The notes beneath the pieces are model-generated. The model did not search any database. It saw only the letters and a list, made by a program, of their open reading frames with translations, and had not been told where the DNA came from. From Emticicia agri (lineage in GTDB: Bacteria > Bacteroidota > Bacteroidia > Cytophagales > Spirosomataceae), in assembly GCA_945860265.1 (NCBI GenBank), contig CAMAQF010000005.1, forward strand, positions 20,320 through 84,319: 64,000 nucleotides of DNA, in the 5' to 3' direction. Both the position numbers and the translations under genes were made by a program. The first letter of the stretch is position 1; each line of letters opens with the position of its first letter. Below are positions 7,593 to 17,543 of this stretch, one piece after another.

Positions 7593-10169
7593 ATGCCAAA
7601 AAAAATACTTTTTTATGCCTATCGTTATATTTTATTATATATAACGATTTTTGAAACAGTATTTCCACAAATAAGCCAAGCTCAGGAAGCTGATACACTA
7701 AAATCACAAATCTTGAATGAAGTTGTAATTTCAGCTTCAAGGGTCAAAGAAAATTCTCTTAAATCGGCAACAAGTATTGAATTGTTGACATTGAAACAAA
7801 TGCAGCAAAGTGCAGCATTGAGTTATTTTGATGCCATCGAAAACCTAAAAGGGGTGCAATTGATAAGCCCTAGTTTGGGTTTTAGAGTCTATAATGCACG
7901 TGGGTTTACGAACACAACCAATGTGCGATTTATACAACTCGTTGATGGGATTGACAACCAAGCCCCACACATAGGCTCTCCGATTGCTTCGGGAATGGGG
8001 CCAACTGACCTTGATATTCGCCAAGTTGAGATGATTCCAGGAGTTGCTTCGGCACTATACGGGATGAATTCTTTGAATGGCTTGGTAAATTTACAAACAC
8101 TCAATCCATTTGAATCGGAAGGTTTTAGAATTCAACAAAAAACTGGGGTCAACCACTTAACGAATCCAAGTATCAACCTTAAAATATTTTCTGAAACGAA
8201 CTTACGATATGCCAAGAAACTCAGCGAAAAGTGGGCGTTTAAAATCAACTTTGGGTATCAGAAAGGTTATGATTGGATTGCCAACTCAACGCTTGACCTT
8301 AATCCCACGGTCAATACTTCGATGAATTTACTCGGTAAAGATAATGTCGGAGCCGACTATGTAAATTCTTACGGAAATGAATCATCGAATCGAAGAACAC
8401 TGACGCTCGTTGGAAAAAGATATGTAGTTGCTCGAACTGGCTATTTTGAAGAAGAAGTAACCGACTATTCTATCAATAATCTCAAAGCTGATTTTTCTTT
8501 AAACTATCGCTTCAAAACTCAACATGAACTTGCTTATAGTTTCAAAATCGCTCAGCTTGATAATGTTTATCAACGCACTAATCGTTTTCGCCTGAATGAT
8601 TATCGTTTATCTCAAAATGCGATTACTTATCAGAGTCCAAGCACACAAATTAGAGCTTATTTGACAAGCGAAAATACAGGAAAGTCTTATAATATTCGTT
8701 CGATGGCCGAAAATATCGATCGTAGTTTCAAGTCGGATAATGTTTGGTTTACTGATTTTACAAACGAATATAATATTCAAACCAAAGCTGGTAAAAGCGT
8801 GATTGATGCCCTAAATTTGGCCAGAACGCAAGCGGATAAAGGTCGCCCACAGCCAAATACGCCAACTTTTGATGACTTGATTACAAAATTAGGTGACATC
8901 AATAATTGGGATATTGGGGCGGCTCTGCGAGTGCAATCTTACATGTTTCACACCGAAGGCTTAACTGATTTGAGTAAAAAGCTTTCAACCACACTTCAAA
9001 AGACAGGTTTTGGTTTATTGGCTGGTTTCGATTATCGAAATTATATCGTTGTTCCTGATGGAAATTATTTCATCAATCCAAAAGAGAGCGGCAAAAATAT
9101 CAATTATTGGAAAGCGGGTGGTTTTGTGCAAGGAAGTAAAACTTTTTTCGATGAAAAACTCAAATTTTTACTAGCGCTTAGAGCTGACAAAAACCAATAT
9201 TTCGATATACGTTTTAATCCACGAGCGTCTTTAGTTTATTCACACAACGAAAACAATCATTTCCGACTTTCTTATCAAAATGGCTATCGTTTTCCGAGTT
9301 TGTTTGAGTCCTTTTCAAACATAAATAGTGGTGGAGTAAAGCGTGTGGGTGGCTTGCCGATAATGTCGCAAGGTATTTTTGAGAATTCGTATTTACGAAA
9401 AACCATTGATGATTTCACAGCGGCAGTGAACCAAGCTATAAATATCAATAAACTCACTCAAAATGAGGCCATCATAAAAAACAAAAATCTTCTCCGCAAA
9501 AACGATTATACTTATCTGAAACCAGAGTATGTTAATAGTTTTGAAATTGGCTACAGAGGTTCTCCTGTGGGCAAAAAACTATTTGTCGATGCTGATTTCT
9601 ACTATAATGTTTACCGAAACTTCATGGCTCAAATTGAGGCCAATGTACCGCTTGGTACGAATGCCGATTCGCTGGCATTTTACATGTATGACCGCAATAA
9701 ACAAGCTCGCTATCGTCTGTGGACAAACTCAAAAACTATCGTGAAAAACTACGGTGCGAGTATCGGATTAAACTATAATTTCTATAAAAACTTCTCACTA
9801 AACGTGAATACGTCTTTTTCAAAACTACAAAACACTGCCAATAATGATGGTTTTGAAGAAGCATTCAATACCCCACGTTGGATTATGAATATCGGTCTCG
9901 GCAATGAAAACTTACAAAAAATATTGGTTTTGGCATAAACTATAAATATCAAGAAGGATTTCTGTGGCAGTCGGCACTGGCAACTGGCAATGTACCAGCT
10001 ATTCATAATGTTGATTGCACAGTTTACGTATTATGCCAGAAAACAAGGTTTACAATTTAAAGTTGCAGGAACAAATATTTTGAATCGGCCTTATATAAGT
10101 TTCGTTGCAGGGCCAACGGTCGGAACATTTTATTATTTGACGATTACGGCAGATTTGGGGAAGAAATGA
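7593..10169 (+). CDS. TonB-dependent receptor (ORF broken by two compensating frameshifts)
   Basis: Signal peptide, plug domain (LNEVVISASRVKEN...IRQVEMIPGVASALYGMNSLNGLVNLQT). The tracked ORF ends at TAA 9936-9938, but the reading continues KNIGFGINYKYQEGFLWQSALATGNVPAIHNVD / AQFTYYARKQGLQFKVAGTNILNRPYISFVAGPTVGTFYYLTITADLGKK*, returning to the original frame. Confidence 0.85.
7621..7648. promoter_or_regulatory. Putative ModE operator, box 2 (inside the 5' end of the receptor ORF)
   Basis: ATCGTTATAT-TTTATTAT-ATATAACGAT; perfect 10-bp arms, 8-nt spacer, offset exactly 90 bp from box 1. Confidence 0.68.
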
Positions 10170-10381
10170 TTTTTGTTAGATTGAAGGAGTATTTCATATA
10201 AATTACCTAAATTCGTCCATAGCAACGGGAATGCAAAACCTTTGCTATGAACGAAAATAATTTATAAAAATGACATCGCAATCTCACCTTTCTCTATGTA
10301 CGCTATGGATTGATAGGAATAAAGATTTATTGAACATTTTCATTATTTTTACGCCCAATTGTAATCTTCAAACTATTAAAC

Positions 10382-12535
10382 ATGAAAAAAACTCTATTGC
10401 TTCTCTGCCTTGCCAGTACAGCAGTTTTTGCTCAAAAGAAGGATTTTGACGAAAAAGAATTAATGACGGGCAAAACACCCAAAAATTTTACCCAAACCTT
10501 ACCTGTAATTCAACGTTGGCTTGATGATGAGCGAGTATTAATCTCTCAAAAAACCACCCCCGATTCAGAAACAAAATCAATGGTTTTGGAAATCAGCAGC
10601 GGAAAAATGACCGAAGCAAGCGAGGAAATCCTCCGCCCAAAAGCAAAACCTGTAAAAACCATTATAAGTAAAAATGGTAACCTTTTTTTGAAAAGCGGTG
10701 ATTCGGAAACGCAATTAACCAACGATGCTGTGGAAGAAAAAAACGCTATGTTTTCTCCCGATAGCAACTACATTGCTTATACGAAAGAAAATAACCTTTA
10801 TTCGTATGATTTCAAAACTAAGAAAGAATTAAAACTCACAAACGATGGCACAAAAACTACCCTAAATGGCTACGCTACATGGGTTTATTGGGAAGAAATT
10901 TTTGGTCGTCCAACTCGTTTCCGTGCGTTTTGGTGGAGCCCCGATAGCAAGAAAATTGCTTACATGCGTTTTGATGAGTCAAAAACGATGATGTTTCCAC
11001 TTTATAGCAGCGAAGGTCAACACGGTTTTATAGAAGAAACTCGCTACCCAAAAAGTGGAGACCCGAATCCCGAAGCAAAAGTTGGTTTTGTTTCGCCAAC
11101 AGGTGGAAAAACTACTTGGGCAGCTTTTAATGAGCAAGACGAGCAATATTTTGGTTGGCCGACATGGCTGCCAGATGGAAGTGGTTTGATGCTTCAGTGG
11201 ATTAACCGCGGCAATGATAATCTCAAACTCTATAATGTTTCGCCAAAAGATGGTAGTAAAAAAGAAATTTATAACGAAACTCAAAAATCTTGGATTGGAA
11301 TTGATGAAGCCGACGAACGCCTAACGATAATGGATGGAGGTAAAGAAATGATGATAATCAGCGATAAAACGGGTTGGAAACAATTGTATTTATATGACAT
11401 TAACGGCAAATTCATCAATAATATCACTGAAGGAAAATATACCGTAAAAAACGTTGAAGGCATCGACCAAAAGAATCGTGTAGTATATTTCTATGCTCGT
11501 GGTATCGAAAGCACAGCTCGCTTCGACGTGTACAAAGTTGGTTTTGATGGAAAAGGCCTGAAACGCCTGACTTTTGGTGCATTTAACAACCGAAATATCA
11601 ATGCTTCACCAAATCTGAAATATTTTATTACAACTTACTCAAATATCAATACGCCTACAAGCATGGCAATTGTTGATAATGAAGGTAAAATACTTCGTGA
11701 ATTGGGCAGTATCAAAGGTGCAGAAATGGAAAATTATAATTTGGCCAAAACCGAACTTTTGAGAGTAAAAAGTGATGATGGAATTTACGATTTGCCGATG
11801 ACCATCACTTACCCACAGAATATGGTGGCTGGGAAAAAATATCCTGTTTTGGTGAGTATATATGGTGGTCCAGATGCAGGCACAGTTTATGACCAATGGA
11901 CGTGGTCGGCTCGCCAACAATGGTACGCAAAAGAAGGAATCATTCAGGTTGCTCTTGACCACCGTGCAAGCGGGCATTTCGGTAAAGAAGGCGTGGCATA
12001 TATGCACCGCAATTTAGGTTACTGGGAAATAAAAGATTATAAAACGCTCGTTAAGTCATTGATAGACAAAGGCGTAGCTGACCCAACAAAAATCTGTATT
12101 ACTGGTTTTAGTTATGGTGGGTATATGAGTTGCTATGCTTTGACCTACGGAAGTGATGTATTTACACACGGAATGGCAGGCGGAAGCGTTGTAGATTGGA
12201 GTTTGTATGACAGTGCCTATACTGAAAGGTACATGGACACGCCTGCTGAAAATCCGGAAGGTTACAAATCGGCCAACGTACTGACACACACTAGCAAACT
12301 AAAAGGTGTTTTGCAGATTGTTCACGGCACAATGGACGACAACGTTCACATGCAAAATAGCATTCAGTTAATTAGCAAATTGCAAGATGAAAAGAAGAAT
12401 TTTGAGTTTATGATTTACCCGAATGGCCGTCATGGTTGGGGAGGTAATAAAGGCGTTCATTTCGATAATCTTAAAACGCAGTTTATTTACAAGAATTTAT
12501 TAGAAAAACCGATTCCAGAAGGACTTCTTAAATAG
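10382..12535 (+). CDS. Dipeptidyl peptidase IV-like S9 family peptidase
   Basis: GYATWVYWEEIFGRPTRFRAFWWSPDSKKIAYMRFDES; catalytic ITGFSYGGYMS; HGTMDDNVH; PNGRHGW. Confidence 0.95.
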   Translation: MKKTLLLLCLASTAVFAQKKDFDEKELMTGKTPKNFTQTLPVIQRWLDDERVLISQKTTPDSETKSMVLEISSGKMTEASEEILRPKAKPVKTIISKNGNLFLKSGDSETQLTNDAVEEKNAMFSPDSNYIAYTKENNLYSYDFKTKKELKLTNDGTKTTLNGYATWVYWEEIFGRPTRFRAFWWSPDSKKIAYMRFDESKTMMFPLYSSEGQHGFIEETRYPKSGDPNPEAKVGFVSPTGGKTTWAAFNEQDEQYFGWPTWLPDGSGLMLQWINRGNDNLKLYNVSPKDGSKKEIYNETQKSWIGIDEADERLTIMDGGKEMMIISDKTGWKQLYLYDINGKFINNITEGKYTVKNVEGIDQKNRVVYFYARGIESTARFDVYKVGFDGKGLKRLTFGAFNNRNINASPNLKYFITTYSNINTPTSMAIVDNEGKILRELGSIKGAEMENYNLAKTELLRVKSDDGIYDLPMTITYPQNMVAGKKYPVLVSIYGGPDAGTVYDQWTWSARQQWYAKEGIIQVALDHRASGHFGKEGVAYMHRNLGYWEIKDYKTLVKSLIDKGVADPTKICITGFSYGGYMSCYALTYGSDVFTHGMAGGSVVDWSLYDSAYTERYMDTPAENPEGYKSANVLTHTSKLKGVLQIVHGTMDDNVHMQNSIQLISKLQDEKKNFEFMIYPNGRHGWGGNKGVHFDNLKTQFIYKNLLEKPIPEGLLK

Positions 12536-12542
12536 TTCTGAA

Positions 12543-12587
12543 TTCTGAGTTCTGAGTTGAGAGTGATAAAAAACTCAGAACTCAGAA
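12543..12587. terminator. Inverted, internally repeated hairpin between convergent genes
   Basis: TTCTGAGTTCTGAGTT (12543-12558) and AACTCAGAACTCAGAA (12572-12587). Confidence 0.7.
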
Positions 12588-12607
12588 CTCTAAACTCAGC
12601 ACTTACA

Positions 12608-14269
12608 TCATTCCCAAATCACTGCTTCTGATTTATTATACCAGCCATCAACTTTTGAGGCAAACTCTGTTTCTATAATATTCCGCTTAATTTTTAGGGT
12701 TGGTGTCATTTTATTGTTTTCTATCGTCCAAGGTTCACGTAAAACTACCAATTTTTGTACCCGTTCGTAGCTCTTTAGTTTTGGGTTTACCTCTTTTAGT
12801 GTCGTTTCCAAACTTTCTCTAACTACCTGTTTATCAGTTGCTTTTCCCAAATCAGACAAGACCAAAAGTCCGATTGGTTGTGGTAAATGATTACCAACTA
12901 CACATATTTGTTCAATAAAATTATTATCTGCAAAACCAAATTCGATCTGTGACGGAGCAACATACTCTCCTTTCGAGGTCTTATACATTTCTTTCACTCG
13001 TCCAGTAATTTTTAGATAATTTTCAGCATCTAATTCTCCTACATCACCAGTATGAATCCAATTATCAGAATCAATTGTTTCGGCCGTTAGGTCCGGTTCT
13101 TTGTAGTAGCCATCCATATTCCAATTTGAGCGGGTTAAAATTTCACCAGAACCTTCGGCAATTTTCACCTCCATACCTGGGTAAATCTTTCCGACTGTTC
13201 CATCTTTAACATGCTCTTTTGTCATCATACAAACTGCACCTACATTTTCGGTCATTCCATAGGCTTCTTGAATAATTATGCCCAATTTTCTAAACCATAC
13301 AATCAAACTATTTGGCATAGGTGCGGCACCAGTCAAAATGACAATCGCTTTATCTAAACCTAAGCCTTTTCTGATTTTCTTCTTAACGATGCTATTCAAA
13401 ATCGGAATTTTCAACAAGGTATTGAGTTTCTTTTCGGGCATTTTCCCCAAAATTCCCAACTGAAACTTTGTCCATATTCGAGGAACGGCCAAGAAATGCG
13501 TTGGTTCGGCTGCAGCCAAGTTTTTCGCAAAACTATCAAGGGTTTCGGCAAAATAAATCGTTGCACCCATCGTGATTGCTGCAGCTTCAATAATATTTCG
13601 TTCGGCAATGTGGCAAAGTGGTAAATACGAGAAAAAACGGGCATTTTCGGTGTGAAGTTTTGCAATATCATAAGTATGATAAATCACACTTGCCATAGCA
13701 CCATATTTCAACATCACACCTTTTGGATTGCCCGTTGTGCCAGAAGTATAAATTATCGTAAAAATATCTTCCAAATTTGGCAAATAATTCTCAGTCATTG
13801 GTGAATGATTTGCCAAAATATCATTCCATTGCATGTGCGAAGAATCAGGATTATAAGTAGGAAACGAAATACATTTCACTTTGTCAGGAATACCCGATTT
13901 CATGCCCGACCAATCATCCAATTTTCCCACAAAAAGCACTTCACAAGCACTATGGGTAAGTACTTGATTGATTTGAGCATCGGTTAAAGTAGCATAAAAA
14001 GGCACTGAAATATGACCCGACATCATAATTGCAAAATCAGCAATAAGCCATTCGGCACAGTTTTTTGAAACTAAACCTATATTGCTTTTAGAAGGAAGAT
14101 TTAGCGATTTCAGATAAGCGGCCAAACTTCGTGCTTGTTGACCAACTTCTTTGTAAGTATAATCAACAAAATCATCATCAAAAGGTTGACGCAAGTAAAT
14201 TTTATTAGGAGTTGTTGCCTCCCAATGATAAAAATAATCAAGTAGCGTTTTATTAGGTGAAATTTCCAT
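12608..14269 (-). CDS. AMP-binding long-chain acyl-CoA synthetase-like protein
   Basis: IIYTSGTTGNPKGVMLKY, QEAYGMTENVG, WIHTGDVGELD. Start MEISPNKTLLDYF at 14269 preferred over the ORF-track start. Confidence 0.94.
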   Translation of the reverse strand: MEISPNKTLLDYFYHWEATTPNKIYLRQPFDDDFVDYTYKEVGQQARSLAAYLKSLNLPSKSNIGLVSKNCAEWLIADFAIMMSGHISVPFYATLTDAQINQVLTHSACEVLFVGKLDDWSGMKSGIPDKVKCISFPTYNPDSSHMQWNDILANHSPMTENYLPNLEDIFTIIYTSGTTGNPKGVMLKYGAMASVIYHTYDIAKLHTENARFFSYLPLCHIAERNIIEAAAITMGATIYFAETLDSFAKNLAAAEPTHFLAVPRIWTKFQLGILGKMPEKKLNTLLKIPILNSIVKKKIRKGLGLDKAIVILTGAAPMPNSLIVWFRKLGIIIQEAYGMTENVGAVCMMTKEHVKDGTVGKIYPGMEVKIAEGSGEILTRSNWNMDGYYKEPDLTAETIDSDNWIHTGDVGELDAENYLKITGRVKEMYKTSKGEYVAPSQIEFGFADNNFIEQICVVGNHLPQPIGLLVLSDLGKATDKQVVRESLETTLKEVNPKLKSYERVQKLVVLREPWTIENNKMTPTLKIKRNIIETEFASKVDGWYNKSEAVIWE

Positions 14270-14389
14270 AATTATATTAGTGGGTTTTATTATATAACAC
14301 AAATTTGTACAAATTAATGAAAGAATTTCAAATTTTAAAGAAAAAGGTACTAGATTTGGCTTACGGAACATAAAATAAATATTCATCAA

Positions 14390-15349
14390 ATGAAACTGCT
14401 AATTATAGCCTTAAAATACCTTTTCATATTTATTCTCACATTAACAGTCGGAATGTCGGCATTGTATTGGAAAAGTGATATTCCCCTCGAGACACTCAAA
14501 GAAAAATACGCTAATTCTGACTCAAAATTTATCGAAGTTGATGGTATGTCGGTGCATTATCGTATTGAAGGTTTGGCACAAGACAGCATTCCTCTTGTAC
14601 TTTTGCACGGAACAGGTGCGAGCCTACAAACATGGGATGGTTGGGTAAACGCTCTAAAAACCGAACGAAAAATCATCCGATTAGATTTACCTGCCTATGG
14701 TCTAACTGGCCCAAACCCAAAAAGCGATTACTCCCAAGAATTTTATGCAAGCTTCATTAATGATTTTTTGATAAAACTTGGAGTAAAGCAGTGTATTATT
14801 GCAGGAAACTCTCTCGGTGGCTCAATAGCGTGGAATTATGCGGTAAAATACCCAGAAAAAGTTTCAAAAATGATTTTGGTGGATGCTGGCGGCTATGCCA
14901 TAAAGTCGAAATCGGTACCGATTGCCTTTCAGGTAGCAGGTTTGCCAGTTATAAAGAATTTGTTTAAATTCGTAACGCCTCGCTCTATTGTACAAAAAAG
15001 TATAGAAAATGTATATGCCGATAAAAGCAAAGTAACTGAAGTTTTAGTTGACCGTTATTTTGAATTATCACTCCGAGAAGGCAATCGCCAAGCATTTATT
15101 GATAGAATGTCGGAGTTTAGAAACAAAGGCATTATAAATATCGCAACCGCCAAAATAAAAGATTTAAAAATGCCAACGCTCATTATTTGGGGCGATAAAG
15201 ACCTTCTGATTCCGCTTGAAGTAGGCGAAAAATTTCACGCAGATTTACCGAACGATACCTTGGTAGTTTTTAAAAATTTAGGGCATACGCCAATGGAAGA
15301 GGATGCTGGAAAAACGGTTGCAGTAGTGAAGGATTTTTTAAAGAGATAA
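14390..15349 (+). CDS. Alpha/beta hydrolase
   Basis: VLLHGTGASLQTWDGW, IIAGNSLGGSIAWNYA, LIIWGDKD, LGHTPMEE. Confidence 0.94.
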   Translation: MKLLIIALKYLFIFILTLTVGMSALYWKSDIPLETLKEKYANSDSKFIEVDGMSVHYRIEGLAQDSIPLVLLHGTGASLQTWDGWVNALKTERKIIRLDLPAYGLTGPNPKSDYSQEFYASFINDFLIKLGVKQCIIAGNSLGGSIAWNYAVKYPEKVSKMILVDAGGYAIKSKSVPIAFQVAGLPVIKNLFKFVTPRSIVQKSIENVYADKSKVTEVLVDRYFELSLREGNRQAFIDRMSEFRNKGIINIATAKIKDLKMPTLIIWGDKDLLIPLEVGEKFHADLPNDTLVVFKNLGHTPMEEDAGKTVAVVKDFLKR

Positions 15350-15397
15350 GATTATTTATTAATATAGTGGAAAATAAATAAATCGCGATTATCATAC

Positions 15398-15425
15398 GTA
15401 GAGACAAGGCATGCCTTGTCTCTAC
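15398..15425. repeat. Perfect 28-bp palindrome
   Basis: GTAGAGACAAGGCA|TGCCTTGTCTCTAC; 14-bp arms, no spacer, between convergent genes. Confidence 0.9.
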
Positions 15426-15528
15426 AACATAATATCATTGTAAAATCAAAAATTGTCAAATATCCATAAATAAAAAACTTCTAATACTGATTTCTTATTT
15501 AGGCAAACATGACACAGAATTTAATAAT

Positions 15529-16794
15529 TTAAGAACGTTGTTCCCAAATTTGTACTAAGTTAATAATTACTTGGGTAGCTTTTTCCATATCTTGCACCGA
15601 AACCCATTCAAGTTTTGAATGAAAAGCGTGTTCACCCGCAAAAATATTCGGACAAGGTAAACCCATAAATGATAACCTCGAACCATCGGTTCCTCCTCTA
15701 ATACTGCGTTTTTCTGCCTTCAAGCCGGCTTGTTCGATAGCTTCCAAAGCAAATTCAACAACTTGCGGATAATTCACCAAAACTTCTTTCATATTACGAT
15801 ACTGCTCAACTACTTTAAAATCTACTGTTGAGTTCGGATAATTGAGAAGTATTTGATTTACAATATTTTGTAAGTAAGCTTCTTTTTCATGTAGCCCAAC
15901 CATCGTAAAATCTCGAATAATAAAATCAAGTTTTACTGATTCTTGAATCCCTGAAATTTGGGTCGGATGAATAAATCCTTCAATTCCCTCGGTAGTTTCG
16001 GGCGAAAGAGAGTCTTTTGATAAGGCGGCCAAAATATCACCAGCAATCTTCAAAGCATTTTCAAGCTTACCTTTCGCAAAACCTGGATGTGTACTCACTC
16101 CATGAATTGTTAAGCCCATGGCATCGGCCGAAAAAGTTTCATCTTCGAGTGTTCCAAGACTTTCTCCATCCATTGTATAGCCAAAATCTGCACCGAGTTT
16201 TACCAAATCAACTTTTTCGGTTCCACGTCCTATTTCTTCATCGGGCGTAAACAAAATCTTTATTGTTCCGTGCTTCACTTCTGGGTTTTGCATCAAATAC
16301 TAAACCGCAGCCATTATTTCGGCAACTCCTGCTTTATTATATGCACCTAACAGCGTAGTACCACTTGCCGTAATAATTTCATTATTGATTTGCTTCTTTA
16401 AATCAGGATGATCCAAAACCTTAATTACTTGCGTAGTGTCATCGGGCAAAACAATATCTGAACCAACCCAATTAAAATGAATAATCGGCTTCACACCTGC
16501 TCCACTACAATCAGGCGAAGTATCAACATGCGAACACAAACAAATCGTTGCCACATTCTTAATTGAATTGCTCGGAATTGTGGCATAAACATATCCCCAT
16601 TCATCAAGATGAGCATCCGTTATACCTAAATCCAACAATTCTTGCACCAATAAACGGCTCAAATCCTTCTGCTTTTCGGTCGATGGAAACGATTTTGAGT
16701 TTGGATCAGATTGCGTATCAATCAAAACATATTTGAGGAAGCGTGCCGCTGCAATTTTCTCAGACTCTAAAGGGGAGAATAGGTCTCTTTTCAT
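15529..16794 (-). pseudogene. pepT: Peptidase T (tripeptide aminopeptidase) interrupted by an in-frame TAG
   Basis: Two same-frame ORFs (16300..16794 and 15529..16296) separated by TAG at 16300-16302 (GCT GCG GTT TAG TAT TTG ATG CAA). SHVDTSPDCSG and FTPDEEIGRGT are PepT motifs. Confidence 0.88.
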
Positions 16795-16843
16795 TGATAA
16801 TCTTATACCTTAATTATTTATTAGTTGATACGAAACATTCTTA

Positions 16844-17317
16844 TTATTGGTGGTGAGCAATAATACTTTTTAAGTCAGCCGGCGAGTAATTGATATTCTT
16901 CAATGTCTTATCATCACCCTTTCTATAAACCAAAAACTTCCCTTCTATTTCCTTATAATAGGACTCCGTTCCTTTATCGGCGTAATGCTTCATAGTGGCC
17001 TCGGCTTCTGCTACTGAATTACAAGCTTTGCTCATATTTGAGCGTTGAACCTCATCGAATAAAGTTCTGAACTTTTCTCCCAAGCCAAACTCCAAAATCG
17101 CACCTGCCAGAACATACTGAATATCGGCCAAAGCATCAGCGATTTCAACTATGTTATTATCATCTATTGCTTCTTGAAGTTCTTTTAATTCTTCGGCTAT
17201 TAGAGACACACGAAGGTCGCAGCGTTGCTTCGATGGAATCTGGGGCGTATCTAAAATTGGGTGATTAAATGTTCGATGAAACTCAGCGACTTGATTGAGA
17301 CAATCTAAATTTTGCAT
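16844..17317 (-). CDS. MazG-like/all-alpha NTP pyrophosphohydrolase family protein
   Basis: LRVSLIAEELKELQEAIDDNNIVEIADALADIQYVLAGAILEFG; EExxE and EIADAxxD motifs. Confidence 0.85.
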   Translation of the reverse strand: MQNLDCLNQVAEFHRTFNHPILDTPQIPSKQRCDLRVSLIAEELKELQEAIDDNNIVEIADALADIQYVLAGAILEFGLGEKFRTLFDEVQRSNMSKACNSVAEAEATMKHYADKGTESYYKEIEGKFLVYRKGDDKTLKNINYSPADLKSIIAHHQ

Positions 17318-17543
17318 AATGATAAAATATCTGATATTTGGATTTTATTTATTTATTTTTGATAGAATTTAAGCAAAATAAGTATATTTTAGAATATAAA
17401 TGATAGACAAAGACTATAAAATTGATTTTTTGAAAATATTTTTTGCCGTAAAATAAATAAAGCGATACTTGTGTTTGCAAATTTGAACATATTTCAATAA
17501 TATTGTATTGTAACTGAAGCAAAAAATCAAAACCCAACAAATC

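Noticed and set aside
10212-10255. Imperfect inverted repeat TTCGTccATAGCA...TGCTATgaACGAA as a regulatory site
   Set aside because: Sits directly downstream of the TonB receptor end and is adequately explained as a terminator-like hairpin
13411-13671. Alternative-frame ORF inside the AMP-binding gene (also similar shadow ORFs at 11639-12007, 49019-49492, 55209-55577)
   Set aside because: Shadow frames of strongly supported CDS; composition is not protein-like
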